64,000 nucleotides of DNA, taken from Acanthamoeba sp. SK_2022b. Lineage: Eukaryota > Discosea > Longamoebia > Acanthamoebidae. Shown here piece after piece: positions 21,811 through 39,339 of this stretch. The notes under the pieces were generated by a model. It searched no databases, had not been told where the DNA came from, and saw only the letters and a program-made list of their open reading frames with translations. Within the stretch, counting starts at the first letter, position 1. Every line of letters starts with the position of its first letter. The translations under genes were made by a program, and so were the position numbers. The stretch is from NCBI GenBank assembly GCA_027943245.1, contig JANDJZ010000055.1:1-64000 (forward strand), given 5' to 3'.

Positions 21811-22637
21811 GTACATTGCCTATTCACTCGCGATCATAGGGGACAATCTTGCTCGAGGGAGCAGCCGACTGGCCCGAGGCGCACTACATAGGCGGCGACC
21901 TCGACGAGACCACGCTCGAGTTCGCCCGCGCCAACGCCCAGCGGTACGGCCCACTCTGGTCGCAAGCACGCGCGCAAACGTCTCAGCGCGTGGGAGTGCG
22001 TGCTGAGAGGACTGTGAACGCTGGGGCGGGGGAAGGTTGCGGGAGTCGGCTGTGCCCGGGCTCTCCCTGTCGCTGTTTGAGTGGGACGCCACGCGCCTGC
22101 CCCTGCGCGATCGGAGCGTGGACGTCGTCGTGTCGGACGTGCCCTACGGCAAGCGACACGGCTCCAAGCAGGACAATCGACGACTCTACCCTCAATTTTT
22201 GGAGGTTCGACACCACACACATACACACAACACAGTACAACATCAAGCAAGCCTTGACTTGTCACGAGTGTAGGAGTGTGCGCGAGTGCTGCGACCAGGC
22301 GGCAGGATCGCGCTGCTGACCACTCTCACGCGAATCATGGAGGGCGCGTTCGCCACGCACAAGTACGCGCAAGCATGAAGCGCAAGGGTGATGTGGGGTT
22401 TCGGGGTGGCTGAGCAGGATTTCCCCCTACAGGGCCAAGTGGACGACGGCGCAGCCACGGCGAACGCTGATCAACAACGGCGGGCTCTCCACCTACTTAT
22501 TCGTCGCCACGCGGAAAGCGGACGAGGGCGCGGGCGACGAGGGCCTGAGCAATCGCGAGCGAAAGCGAAGGCGAGCCAAGGCCTGGCACGCTGCACAGTG
22601 CACCGCGGCTACCGCCGGCAGCAATAACGCTGTGTGA
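20391..22637 (+). CDS. THUMP-domain tRNA (guanine-N2)-methyltransferase, THUMPD3-like
   Basis: Twelve exons (20391-20504, 20556-20661, 20722-20817, 21009-21148, 21233-21254, 21348-21442, 21526-21596, 21666-21717, 21840-21943, 22036-22204, 22274-22362, 22433-22637) give 420 residues. The N-terminus reads MGTVPTGVEEAVQDEI and matches the THUMPD3 start. The THUMP part ends in FAVSCTRTG. The methyltransferase part has VLDPMCGRGTILLEGA (SAM site), YIGGDLDE, FEWDATRLPLRDRSVDVVV and the catalytic SDVPYGKR (the D-x-PYG form of the [DN]PPY motif). It makes m2G6 in tRNA in relatives. An extra exon between 20818 and 21008 cannot be excluded. A basic C-terminal tail follows. Confidence 0.88.
21734..21809. 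repeat. (AC)n microsatellite in THUMP methyltransferase intron 8
   Basis: About 38 AC dinucleotides begin about 17 nt after the donor at 21718. Confidence 0.9.
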
Positions 22638-22702
22638 CTGTTACGGCGGGCGAAGGGGGGGACCATCTTTCTTTTGTTCGAAGAAAAGGGAGTGGTGTTT
22701 TA

Positions 22703-22743
22703 GCGCCAAACGCGGGGACAGACACGTTTTTTGGCGCCAAAAA
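22703..22743 (+). promoter_or_regulatory. Tandem E2F-like sites with a perfect TTTTTGGCGCCAAAAA palindrome
   Basis: GCGCCAAA lies at 22703-22710 and a 16-bp perfect palindrome TTTTTGGCGCCAAAAA at 22728-22743, between the THUMP gene and the ATG of the TcmP-like gene at 22786. TTTGGCGC is the classical E2F/DP half-site, so S-phase regulation of the downstream gene is a reasonable inference. Confidence 0.5.
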
Positions 22744-22785
22744 CAACCAAAACGCGAGCAAAGTGGGCGTTGGAGGCAATTTGCC

Positions 22786-24446
22786 ATGCAAGCTCCACAC
22801 TCTCAACACCCAGTGCACCCTCTGCGCCAGAAGGCGAAAGCGCTCATTGTAGCTAACTACTTCAAGGCCTGGCTGGCTATTCTAGCCCACTCGCACGAGG
22901 TAGGTGCCCAAAAGCTCACTATCCAACAAACTAATCTAATTCCCCGTAGATCCTCGTCTACTTCGATCCCTTCTGTGGCTGCTCCAAGCAGATTGAGGAT
23001 CAGGAGGTGACCTGCACAGCAATTGCAGTCATCGGCGCAGCAATCTCTCATACCACAGAATTCTTCCCGAAGCTCGTGCTCTTCTTAGGAGACAAGAACG
23101 AACGCACAACCAGCCAAGTACGGGCAGAGATTACTCGCAAGTTCAGACAACATATCCAGAAGAGCGATGATACCATCATTCGTCTTCAGCGTCAAGAGAG
23201 GAGTGGGACAATCGACGTCCGCATCTACAACACGGACAATGACTCTTTGCTCCAAGAGCTCATACAGTTCAAGGAACATAGACCTGAACCAGCAGTCCTT
23301 TGCTTCGCCGACCCCTATGGGTGGACAGGCGTGCCCGTGAGATTCTTCAACAAGCTGCGTGCAGCCTACCGCAAGTGTGACATACTGATCAATTTCATGT
23401 CCGGACCAATCTATCGCTTCCGCAAGGTGGAGGACCGGCAAGAATCTCTATGCGCACTTCTTCAGAGACTCGATGAGGAACAAAGAGCTACCCACCCCTT
23501 CGCCGACCCTAAGATCGACGGCATGATGCTAAAGCAGCGATATGAGACCATCTGTGATATCTACTGTGAGGCCCTTCGAGAAGACGAAGCCTCATGTAGA
23601 ATTGCAGTTCGGTGTGGCCGGGACCAGCACATCTACCACCTGCTCTTTATTGCAAAGAGTCCCAAGGTACTGCTCCTTTGTTGACCTGTACCTGGTTTAC
23701 CGTTGTGCGCTCTCACACATATACACACTGTCTCCACTTAGGCATGTGTGGAAATGAAGAAGTCGTTCTGGAAGCACGCAACCGATTGCAGTGACGGTAT
23801 TCTCACGTTCTCTGAGATGAACGCCGGCAATGTGTTGTCACAAGCCGAACAACTACACGCTCAGGCGCAGGAGATCAAGGCTCAATTGGTGAGTGCACCC
23901 AGCCAAGCCCGATGAGACAGATACTAACACGCACAACAGAAACAGTTTGGCAAACAGACGCCAATCGAGACCATAAAGAAGAACATCAACGAGGGAACGA
24001 TCTTTATTTTCAATAAGAAAGCCTACGAAACGGCCAAAGACAGCTTGGGGACGGCCTCGCTTGGAGATTGGCTATCTATTTCATCTGGCAACTCGACGAA
24101 TGGGGCCATTGCGGCACCTACGTCAGCAACCCCCACGATGGCGACCGCGACAATTGAAGCTACGCCGATGACTACGAAGCCGAAGCCTAAGACGAAGCCG
24201 AAGACGATGGCTCGCTCTAGCTACAAGCCGAGCTGGCCAAGTGAAGGCATTAGCAAGCCTTGTCTCTTGAGGCAGACGACCTTGCACTCCTTCGCTGGTG
24301 GAGGGTACCCATCTGAGTACCAAGAGAGGGCTTAGAGAATTGGTGCTAACGTGAGCGTTTCTCTGCACAACAGGCAGTCGAGCCAGAAGGGCAAGGGCAC
24401 CGTGCTGAGAAAGGCTTTGGGTGATCTCTCCAACACGGGGGCTTGA
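22786..24446 (+). CDS. TcmP-like protein (three-Cys-motif partner family), bacterial-type
   Basis: Five exons (22786-22899, 22950-23666, 23742-23888, 23940-24304, 24374-24446) give 471 residues. Features of the TcmP family as I know it: an N-terminal KAKALIVANYFKAWLAI helix, then ILVYFDPFCG (position of the YxDgFAG motif), a central VLCFADPYGWTGVPV motif (FiDPfGw-x-GvP), CDILINFMSGPIYRF (LiNFm...RF), and a C-terminal HLLFIAKSPK. The family is mainly bacterial and archaeal and its function is poorly defined. The residues after about 320 are eukaryote-specific low-complexity sequence (Thr/Pro/Lys repeats such as KPKPKTKPKT). Codon use is visibly less GC-biased than in neighbours. Four introns argue that a transfer was not recent and that this is not contamination. 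Confidence 0.65.
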
Positions 24447-24543
24447 GAGACTGGAAATAAAGAGCTCTCAGCTCACCAGCGACAACATCTCATACAAGCA
24501 CGACGTGGGCCAAGCATCATCGTTGCTTTCCTTTGAGTACAAC

Positions 24544-25699
24544 CTAGAAAAGAAGGCAGCGGTGGGTGGTTTTCGCGGGCTTGGGCGTGTTGTCAGGCCC
24601 AACCCCTTCGATGAGACGGATCTTCCGCACTAAGCAGAAGAAGGCCTCATCCACGTTCAACCGGGTCTTGGCCGACGCCTCCATGAAGTCGCATCCCCAC
24701 CTGTTTACATGAAGTGTTACGTACAGTTTGGGCTCCCTCAAGAAATCAGCTAGGAGTGAGGTCAGTCGTACTGTGCAGCCAATGCAGCCCCCGTGGCGGT
24801 GGGGACTTTTCGAGCTGGGAGATCGCACTTGTTGCCTACCAGCACTGCACGCAAGGGAAATTCAGTCAGTGAGTGGCTCTGGGCGTCAAGCCTAATTCAT
24901 CATCCACGCGTTGTGACCCACCCATTGGCGGAGCATCCGACTCCGTCACGTCCTTAACCTTAACGCGAGTTCCGAGAGGGAGGTGGGTGAGCGATGAAGG
25001 ATTGCCAGTGCATGCACAGGGAGGTGAGGCACACGTGGAGGATTTGCGTGCGAAACTCTTCGAGCTCGTCAAAGGATGATCTGTCGGTAATGCTGTACAA
25101 TAGCAGGAACCCCTCCCCTCCCCTAATCCACTGACTCCTCAGCGCCTGTAACAACGCCACCCACCAAGCCGCGTTGTTCGTTGAATCAACACATAACAGA
25201 GGAGCGAGGCATCAGGAGCAAGAAGTGGGAGCATACGCTGAGCTCCTCCTGTCCGGCGGTGTCGAGCACATCCAGCACACAGGCAAAGCCATCGATCACC
25301 ACCTGCCTCCGGTAGCTCGACTCAATAGGTGGAAAGGAGTTAAGGTGGTTACACGGTAGTTGGAGAGAAGCCGGAGAGAAGAGGCAGAAATGGGGAGGTA
25401 AAGAGTGTTGACAGGATATTGGGGTCGTAGTATTCCACGAAGTGAGACGAACACATCTGGACAGTGAAGGCTGGCGGGCCACATGAAAGATAAGAAAATA
25501 AATAACTATCCATTTATATAGTAGCAAAAATCCAGATCCAATGATATTGAACAAAAAAGATATGATGTAAAAAACACGGGATGGAGATTAGAAAGATGGA
25601 TGCACCTGTCTTGCCCACGCCGCCACCGCCTAATACAGTGAGCTTGTATTCGCTCTTACAAGCAAACGAAGACTCAGTCGCTGATGGTGATTTCTTCAT
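24544..25699 (-). CDS. Ras-family small GTPase with CAAX box and an AT-AC intron
   Basis: Seven exons (25699-25606, 25470-25420, 25328-25237, 25145-25035, 24958-24922, 24844-24772, 24700-24544) give 204 residues. G1 is LGGGGVGKT, switch I is EYYDPTIESSYRR, G3 is [11 protein letters not shown]4 is [10 protein letters not shown]5 is EASAK, and the C-terminal prenylation box is CLLF. Intron 2 (25419-25329) uses AT-AC ends: sense donor ATATCCTGTC, branch-like CCTTAACT and acceptor CCAC. Only this splice restores DPTIE. Differences from classical Ras are GGGGVGKT in G1 and Leu instead of Tyr after GQEE. The gene lies on the same strand as the PI3-kinase and just downstream of it. Confidence 0.9.
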
Positions 25700-25889
25700 A
25701 AATAATCTCTAGTTCACTTTGATGAAGCAGCAGCTCAAGACCTTGTTCTCGGTGGCGTTAGGTTAACCACCCAAAAAGGTTTCCGAAGGAAATGACAAAG
25801 AAAATGTGCTCGGTAATGTTTCAATGTAACCTAACATTTTTGGTCGAAAAGTTGCGTGGATGATTGACATACCAACCAACGGAGAGAAG

Positions 25890-32636
<6,747 letters not shown>

Positions 32637-32824
32637 GATGGAGCACACAGAGGCTCACTGGGTTCGCCAACGGTTGAGAACCGCCTTTCTGGTCTTGTGT
32701 TGTATCTCTAATTATTGGTAATTAAAGGGCGTGCCAGGATTATTCCCGCCGCCATGTCAAACTGAAAAATGATAATCAAAAACAAAGAAATAGAAATTCT
32801 ACAAAATCCGCGTTCGGACGCGAG
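32637..32824. promoter_or_regulatory. Shared divergent promoter region (PI3K / BUD22-like)
   Basis: The 188 bp between divergent start codons at 32636 (minus) and 32825 (plus) is AT-rich in its second half. No individual box can be assigned with confidence. Confidence 0.4.
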
Positions 32825-35721
32825 ATGCCGCATACAAACAACAAGAACAGAGAGAGAGGCTACGACGGACGGGGTGCCGGGTTAGGCAAGCTCAGAGGGA
32901 GGGGAGGGAGGGGCGGATTTGCAGGACGAGGTGGAGATGGAGGTTCATATTCGCCACCGCCTCGCCCCTCCGCCACATTCCACTCGCGCTACTCGATCGA
33001 TACAAAGTCGCCACAGAAGCCCAGCACAGATCGCAAGCGAAAACGATCTTCCTCGCCCCCTGCCAGGGGCTCTCCATCTGCCGGCAGAGGTGGCGGCCGT
33101 GGACGCGGCGGCCGCGGTCAGGGTGCTCCACGAGGATTGCCCGGCAACAAGACTCCATCTCTCGCTGCGCTCCGAAGTCAATCGGCTCCTGCCACCGCCA
33201 ATCGCAACCAAAAGCCCTCCCGTTCTACACATCGCGATTTTGGCGGGAAATCGCGATTCCAAGATGCGGCTGAGAACGATGCTCAAGGCCCATCATCATC
33301 TTCGATGAACACGCGACGATCCTCGTCATCGGGAAGCTTCAACAAGAAAGAGGCGCCCAAGCCCAAGGCGGCGGCGGCTACAGCCCCTGAGCGGAAGGCG
33401 CCGACTCAGCAGAGGGCAAAGCAGATGTCGGCCGAGGAACAGAAGGAGCTGCAGCCGCTCATCAAGGCTCTCAGGAACCGCAAGCAGTTCCACATGCTCA
33501 AGCCACTCAGGCGCCTGCGCAAGCTCGAGGAGAAGGAGAAGCTGACGTCCCAGCCGCCCCGGAAGCCAAAGAAGGCCGCTGCGGATGACAGCGACAAGCC
33601 CGTTACGGAAGACGCGGCCACCAAGCTCGAGCGCAAGCGGGCCATCGCCGCCCTCCACCAGGAGGTCGAGGAGATCAAGGTGATCAACTTCTCTCCCATG
33701 TCTCACCACTTTCTCTCCAACAGCGCCTTCTAATTATTGTGTCGTGTGTCGTGTGTCGTGTGGCCACCCGCCAGTCGCTGGACCTGCAGCAGGTGATCGA
33801 CAGAGCGCTGGCTCGGCCGGGCGTGAGGCCGCAGCCCTTCGCCTCGCCCGTGCACGAGAAGCTGGCCGAGAAGATGCTCGCCTCCAAGGCCGTGCTCGAC
33901 GCCCTCGTCGTCTTCCGGCCCCCGCCGCTCTCCGCGGCCGCCGTCAGTCGGCCCGCGCCGGCCGTGCGCGTCGTCAACCTCACTGGCGCCTCCAAGCCCG
34001 CCGCCGCTGTAGCCGCCGCCTCTGCGAAGGCGAACGACGGCGAGGGAGGAGCGGTGATGAACAGGAAGATGCGGCGGGAGGAGGAGCGGAAGCGGCTGCT
34101 GCAGAGCGACATCGAGAGGCTGATGGTAGCGGGCGAGTCCAATGCGTCGACACAGGAGGCGGAGGCGGAGGCCGAGAGCGAAGATCAAGTCGAGGATGAG
34201 GGCAGCATCGATGATGATGATGATGATGACGGCGACGAAGATGACGATGACAATGAAGAGGACGACGATGATGACGACCAAGTGGAGGAGGAGGAGGAGG
34301 GATTCCAGCCGCGGAAGAAGCCAAGGCTGGAGGTGGTTGCGTCGGACGATGACAATGAAGAAGAAGAAGAAGATGACGACGACGTGCTGCGTAATTTCGA
34401 CAGCAGCAGGTTGGCCTTCAGCGACGACGATGACGACGACAGCGAGAACGAGGAGGACGAGGGGCCGAAGCCGCGCGGGGAGAACAGCGACTGGAGCGGC
34501 GAAGAGGACGACGACTTCCCCTTTGAGGAGCCCTCTGACCTCGACGACGACGACAAAGGTGAAGACGACGGCAAAGACGACGACGACGACGAAGAGGACG
34601 ACGACGACGACGACGACCACGAGCTGGGTAACTTTGACAGCAGGAGGTTGGCCTTCAGCGACGAGGACGACGAGGAAGAGGAGGAAGACCAGGGGCCGAA
34701 GCAGCGCGGGGAGAACAGCGACTGGAGCGGCGAAGAGGACGACGACTTCCCCTTCGAGGAGCCCTCCGACCTCGACAAAGACGATGACGACCACGGAGAT
34801 GAGGACGAGGACGAGCTGATCAGCTTTGACAGCAGCAGGTTGGCCTTCAGCGACGACGAAGACGAAGACGAAGACGAGGAGGAAGACCAGGGGCCGAAGC
34901 CGCGCGGGGAGAACAGCGACTGGAGCGGCGAAGAGGACGACGACTTCCCCTTCGAGGAGCCCTCTGACCTCGACGACGACAGCGACGGCAAAGGGGGCGC
35001 GAACGGCCCAGCCCGAAACGCGGGAGACGAGAGGGCGAGCGGAAAGGAGGACATGGACGAGGATGAGGAGGAGGAGGAGGAGGAGGAGGACGATGGTGGG
35101 AGTAGCGCCGAAGAGCTCGGGGAGGAGAAGGCTGGCGGCGCTGGTGTGGTCTCTATGTTCTTCGAGTCGATGGCCGACTTTGCCCGAAAGAAGAGTGGCT
35201 CCTCCACTGCCGCCGCCGCCACTACAACGTCCACGCAACGAAAGGTAGGCCAGCCCCCCCCCTCTTTCATGTAGAGCCTTCCACCTTCTGCTACATCAAC
35301 TCACCCCCCTCCCTCCCTCCCTTTCTCCTTCTACGTGCTCAGGCCGTTGAGCGAAAGGCTGTGGTCAAGAAGCCCCAGGGGTACAAGTACACTTCACATG
35401 AGGTCATGAAGATGAAGGCTCATAGGTACACGTACATGAACGTGAACGTGTAGAGGACATGAGGATGAGCCAAAGTTCGACGCCAGGCGCGCAGAGACGG
35501 CGAGGGCGGCGTTGGCGGCGGGACGGGCCGAGGTGATGCTCGACAAGGAGAAGAAGATCAAGCACAAGAGCAACACACAGCGCGACATGGACAAGGCCAA
35601 GCGACGAAGGAAGACGGGCAACAAGTACCAGGAGGAGCACATCTCGTGGACGCTCAAGCGTAAGATGCGCGAGAAGCAGGCCCACACCATCTTCAGAGGC
35701 CAGCGCGTGGTCTTTGAGTGA
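32825..35721 (+). CDS. BUD22/SRFBP1-like nucleolar protein with acidic repeats
   Basis: Four exons (32825-33679, 33775-35244, 35343-35402, 35464-35721) give about 880 residues. The N-terminus is rich in Arg-Gly and basic Ser/Pro. Residues about 205-330 contain helices QPLIKALRNRKQFHMLKPLR, LERKRAIAALHQEVEEIK and LDLQQVIDRALA, followed by FASPVHEKLAEKMLASKAVL, which fit the BUD22/SRFBP1 layout (40S maturation in yeast). The middle is extremely acidic and carries three near-identical modules ending in NSDWSGEEDDDFPFEEPSDL. The last 90 residues are very basic (KRRRKTGNKYQEEHISWTLK). The exon 3/4 junction has an alternative that would also keep frame. The family call rests on pattern only. Confidence 0.6.
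34390..34990 (+). repeat. Three tandem ~200-bp acidic coding repeats
   Basis: Units begin near 34397, 34630 and 34823. Each encodes FDSxRLAFSD...GPKxRGENSDWSGEEDDDFPFEEPSDL with spacers of variable Asp/Glu runs. The nucleotide copies are nearly identical, which indicates recent expansion or gene conversion. Confidence 0.85.
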
Positions 35722-36179
35722 ATCGCTTTATCAATAAAGACCAACCACCTACTTGCGAGTAGCAGCCCCACAGTCGTGTAGCTCTGCTTCCTCCTTCATG
35801 AACTGCGATCCCGCGGTATCGCCAAGCGGCCTGCTGCCTCATAGGCAGTTGGTGAGTGGGCTCAGGAGACATCGCTGAAAGAGAACGGCGTGCTCCAACG
35901 GGTGGTGAAGAGTCACCTCAACGGCTCCTTCTTTCAGCTCTGCCGCCCCCCTTTAACAACCACCGCTACCACAAGAAGGGAAGAGGAAACGGAACACAGA
36001 GTCGACAAGCAAGTTTGTGCCGACTCTGCTCTCTACGCGCACGCGATCGATGTCCTGTTGCCTTCCTGACAACTTGTGACAAACCTGCTGCTGTGGTCAA
36101 GAGTCGTCAGTTCGAGAGGGAGGGAGAGAGCCGCCACAGGTAGAGAGGAAGCCCCCCTTCAGGCAATTGAGAAGGAAGG
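35722..36179. other. Intergenic, no gene seen
   Basis: The 3' end of the BUD22-like gene (AATAAAG near 35732) and the 5' region of the mitochondrial carrier. Short ORFs have no recognised content. Confidence 0.4.
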
Positions 36180-37941
36180 ATGCAGGTGGCGGCGGGCAAG
36201 GAACCAAGGACAAGGCAGGACGGCGGTGGGGTGCTCGTGACGGGCGCCGTGACCACTCCCCCCATTGCCTCGCCCAGCGCTCTCTTCGTAGCTGGCCTTC
36301 TTGGGGGCGTGGCGTCCACCCTCGCCGGCCACCCCTTCGACACCATCAAGGTTCTTCTCCCCTTCCCTTTTTTGTGTTTTTTCTTTTTTTTAGAGTAAAA
36401 AACACATAAATAATAAAAGACATAATAATTGCGTTAATTTGAGAGACTCCCATACTTTATTGTTTTAATTATTATCATCATTATTCATTATTTATGTTGA
36501 ACCTAGCGCAGCAAGACCATTCTCGAATTCCTAATTCTGTGTTGGGGCTTCCCTTAAAAGGTCCGGCTGCAGACCCAGGCGGTGGGACCGGGCATCGTGC
36601 CGCGCTACAGCGGGCCCCTCGACTGCCTGCGCACCATCGTGCGGGAGGAGACCTTCCGCGGCCTCTTCAAAGGTGCCCCGCCCGTCCCCGGGCTGTGTTG
36701 TGTGATCCGTTCCTGTGTGGGCCGTAGTGACCCTGGGGCCAATGCGTGAACTGCCGTACAGGCATCAGCGCTCCGCTAGGAACGCGCGCCATCATCAACG
36801 CCATCGGCTTCTCCTCCTTTGGCATCACCCTCGATCTGCTCCAGGGCTCCCGGGAGACCGATGAGCCCAAGGTTCGCTCGCAAACCGAGTAGCCGGCTGG
36901 GGGCCAGTGACTGACCGAGTTGGGGGCACGTGTGTGGCGTGGGGCGCGCCGTCCCCCTCTCTCTCTTTCCCACGCAGGGCGGGAGCACCAGCTCGCTGTG
37001 GCACATCATAGCGGCGGGCGCAATGACGGGCGTCACGGTGAGCCCGCTCACCACGGCGGCCGAGCTTGTCAAGATCCGGTTGCAGGTCCAGCGCGGCCCC
37101 GGGTGGTTCGACCCCAAGGAGCATTTCCCCGGTACAGCACGCCTTTATTTTTGATCTTTTTGATAAATAAAAGTATATATTCTTATTTTTATCATTTTAA
37201 TAATTTTAAATTTCTAAAAACATTTTTTTTGCAAATTGGCAGGAGCGCTGCGCGGCACCAAGTTGTATGTGCAGGAGAACGGGTTCTGGGCGCTCTTCCG
37301 CGGTTTCCGCGGCACGCTGTGTCGCGACGTGATCGCCTACCCGGCCTTCTTCATCACCTACTTCTCCGTGCGCCATCATCTCGTATGATATCCCCCGCAC
37401 CTTTCTCTCCTCCCGCTGAGTGCGTGCGCTCGACCAGAGCCTGATACTATGCTCGCCGAGGTGGACAGGACGCGGTGGACAAGACGTTCAGTTGGGTGAC
37501 GCCCCTGGTGTCGTTGGCGGCGGGCGGGGTGGCGGGCATGGCGTCGTGGGCGTCGGCCTACCCCGTGGACCTGTGGAAGAGCAACGTGCAGCGCGCGCTC
37601 ACCTTCCCCGCCACGCCGGGCCACCTGTCCTTCCGCTACTTCATCGCCACGCGCTACCGCGACCTCGGAATTCGAGGTATGTGTGTGTGCGCGCGCGCGT
37701 AGTGTGTGTCGTGTCATGGCTTACGGCGCGCGCAGGGCTGTTCACGGGCATGGGGCCCACCATGCTGCGCGCGATACCTGTGAACTCGGCCAAGGTGCGC
37801 GCTCCCCTTCTTACCACCTGTCCGTCACCTGTGGCTTGCGCGGGTTGACGCTCTCGTGCCCGCACGCAGCTGCTGGTGTACGACCTCGTCGTGCGCTTCT
37901 TCGCGCACAACAACAACAACAAGAGGGAGGCCTCCCGATGA
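36180..37941 (+). CDS. Mitochondrial carrier family (SLC25) transporter
   Basis: Eight exons (36180-36350, 36561-36672, 36762-36871, 36978-37131, 37243-37382, 37469-37676, 37736-37794, 37870-37941) give 341 residues with the three-fold repeat of inner-membrane carriers. Repeat signatures are [13 protein letters not shown], then the divergent [14 protein letters not shown], and [11 protein letters not shown]. Repeat-end motifs such as RGLFKG, ALFRGF and [16 protein letters not shown] are present. Loss of the Pro-x-Asp at the second repeat (Glu-Leu-Val-Lys instead) is also seen in carnitine/ornithine-type carriers, so a basic amino acid or acylcarnitine substrate is possible but unproven. The N-terminal 30 residues are a non-conserved extension. 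Confidence 0.88.
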
Positions 37942-38196
37942 ACCTAGATGATAACGCTGGTCTCGAAAACAGGCCTGATGAACGCAAATGGGTAGAGACT
38001 AATAATATGTATAGCAGCATCCACACAACACACTCTTTTTTGTTTTCATAACAGCTAAATTTATAATTGAAAAATAAACACTCTGGTATGAATAAAGCAA
38101 ACAAACATATACATGTCGAGACAGCACATGCACAGGTGCAACACGTTGGGACAAACAACAACAGGTAGAAGTGGCAAAGTGTAAGAGGAAGCTGTC

Positions 38197-39201
38197 TTAG
38201 GAGTCAGTGAGGTCGTCTTCGAAGAAGACGGCCTGGTTGGCGCGACACACGGGGCAGTACACGTGGAAGTGGTCGTTCTCCTCCAGGTCGGTGCACGGCT
38301 TGGCGCACTTGAAGAAGCAGCTCGTGCAAAGGGTGTGGGTGCAGGCCATCACCTTGGCCCTCATCGTCTGGGGCAGCTTGTCTTCGATGTCCTCCTCGTC
38401 TTGGGCGGGCGTCGTTGTAGTCGTTGCGGTAGGCACGAAGATCACCTAAGGCGAACACGCATGGGTGGGCCAGCTCGGTGGATTGAAGGCGAAGGAAGGG
38501 GATTACAAACGTACCTCGTAGCATACAGGGCACTCTTGAAGCACGGAGAGCTCGAGGTCGGCTGCCATCTCTTGCAATGCCTTGAGCTGCTGATTCAGAT
38601 GGTGAACGGCGTTAAGGCGCTGTCTAAAGACGCGCATCTTCTCCTCGCGCAACTTTGATCGGAAATCGTCGATGCGGCGTCGCTTGCGGGTCTCGAGAGC
38701 CTTGAGCTGCGTCTGCTGCTTCTTAATCTCGGCATTGAGCCGTCGAGTCTCGTCGTCCTCCTTCTCGAAATCGCGGATGATGGCATCCACGTTCTTCTCA
38801 GAGCGGAGAAGTGCAGGCAGAGGTGTTGTGGCCGAGGAGGAAGAAATAGAAGTAGAGGTGGAGGTGGCGGCGAAGGATGTATCAGCTTCTTCAGGGCAGA
38901 GCTCATGGTGTGGACAGCTGAGGGCTGAGTGTGAGCCCTCCTCATCTTCATGCAAGGGGTGGTGTGAATCCTCATGTTGAGGAGGGTTCGGCAGGGGCTC
39001 ATCCTCTCCATGAGCTCGTTTGTGTCCTCGCTTTGATCCTACGGGAGCAGGAGGAGTGGAGGTGGTTGCTGTAGCAGATCGTCTTGCCTGCCTCCTGATT
39101 ACCAGTTCGCCATCATTTGTAATCGGGTGGCTGCTCCTACTACTACCAGTCGTCGAAGATGAACTTCGCGATCCCCTTCCAGTCCTGCTACGAGTCATCA
39201 T
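38197..39201 (-). CDS. RING-finger protein with coiled coil (putative E3 ubiquitin ligase)
   Basis: Two exons (39201-38515 and 38445-38197) give 311 residues. The Ser/Thr-rich N-terminal 130 residues are followed by a long charged coiled coil (about 135-215, ETRRLNAEIKKQQTQLKAL...). A C-terminal RING has CPVC, a long 34-residue first loop containing an Asp/Glu run, CTHTLCTSC and finally CPVC, giving a C3HC4 ligand set. The intron lies directly after the first CPVCYE. Such coiled-coil RING proteins usually transfer ubiquitin as dimers. Start: first of two adjacent ATGs at 39201. It lies downstream of the LRR gene on the same strand. Confidence 0.8.
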
Positions 39202-39339
39202 CTTCACCAGTCCTTCTGCGCCTAGCGTTCCAATACTGTACTTCTAAACAATGCCTCAAACACAGAGTTATATATTTTGTTTTTTAACTTTTTTCAATTC
39301 TTTTCTTTTTCAAAAAAGAAAAAGAAAAGCAGCCACACA

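Noticed and set aside
23000..24450. Bacterial contamination as the source of the TcmP-like gene
   Set aside because: Four spliceable introns with intact phases and flanking amoebal genes argue against contamination.
33730..35238. A 502-codon minus-strand ORF
   Set aside because: Antisense shadow of the Asp/Glu-rich repeats of the BUD22-like gene; Leu/Val/Ser-rich low-complexity output.
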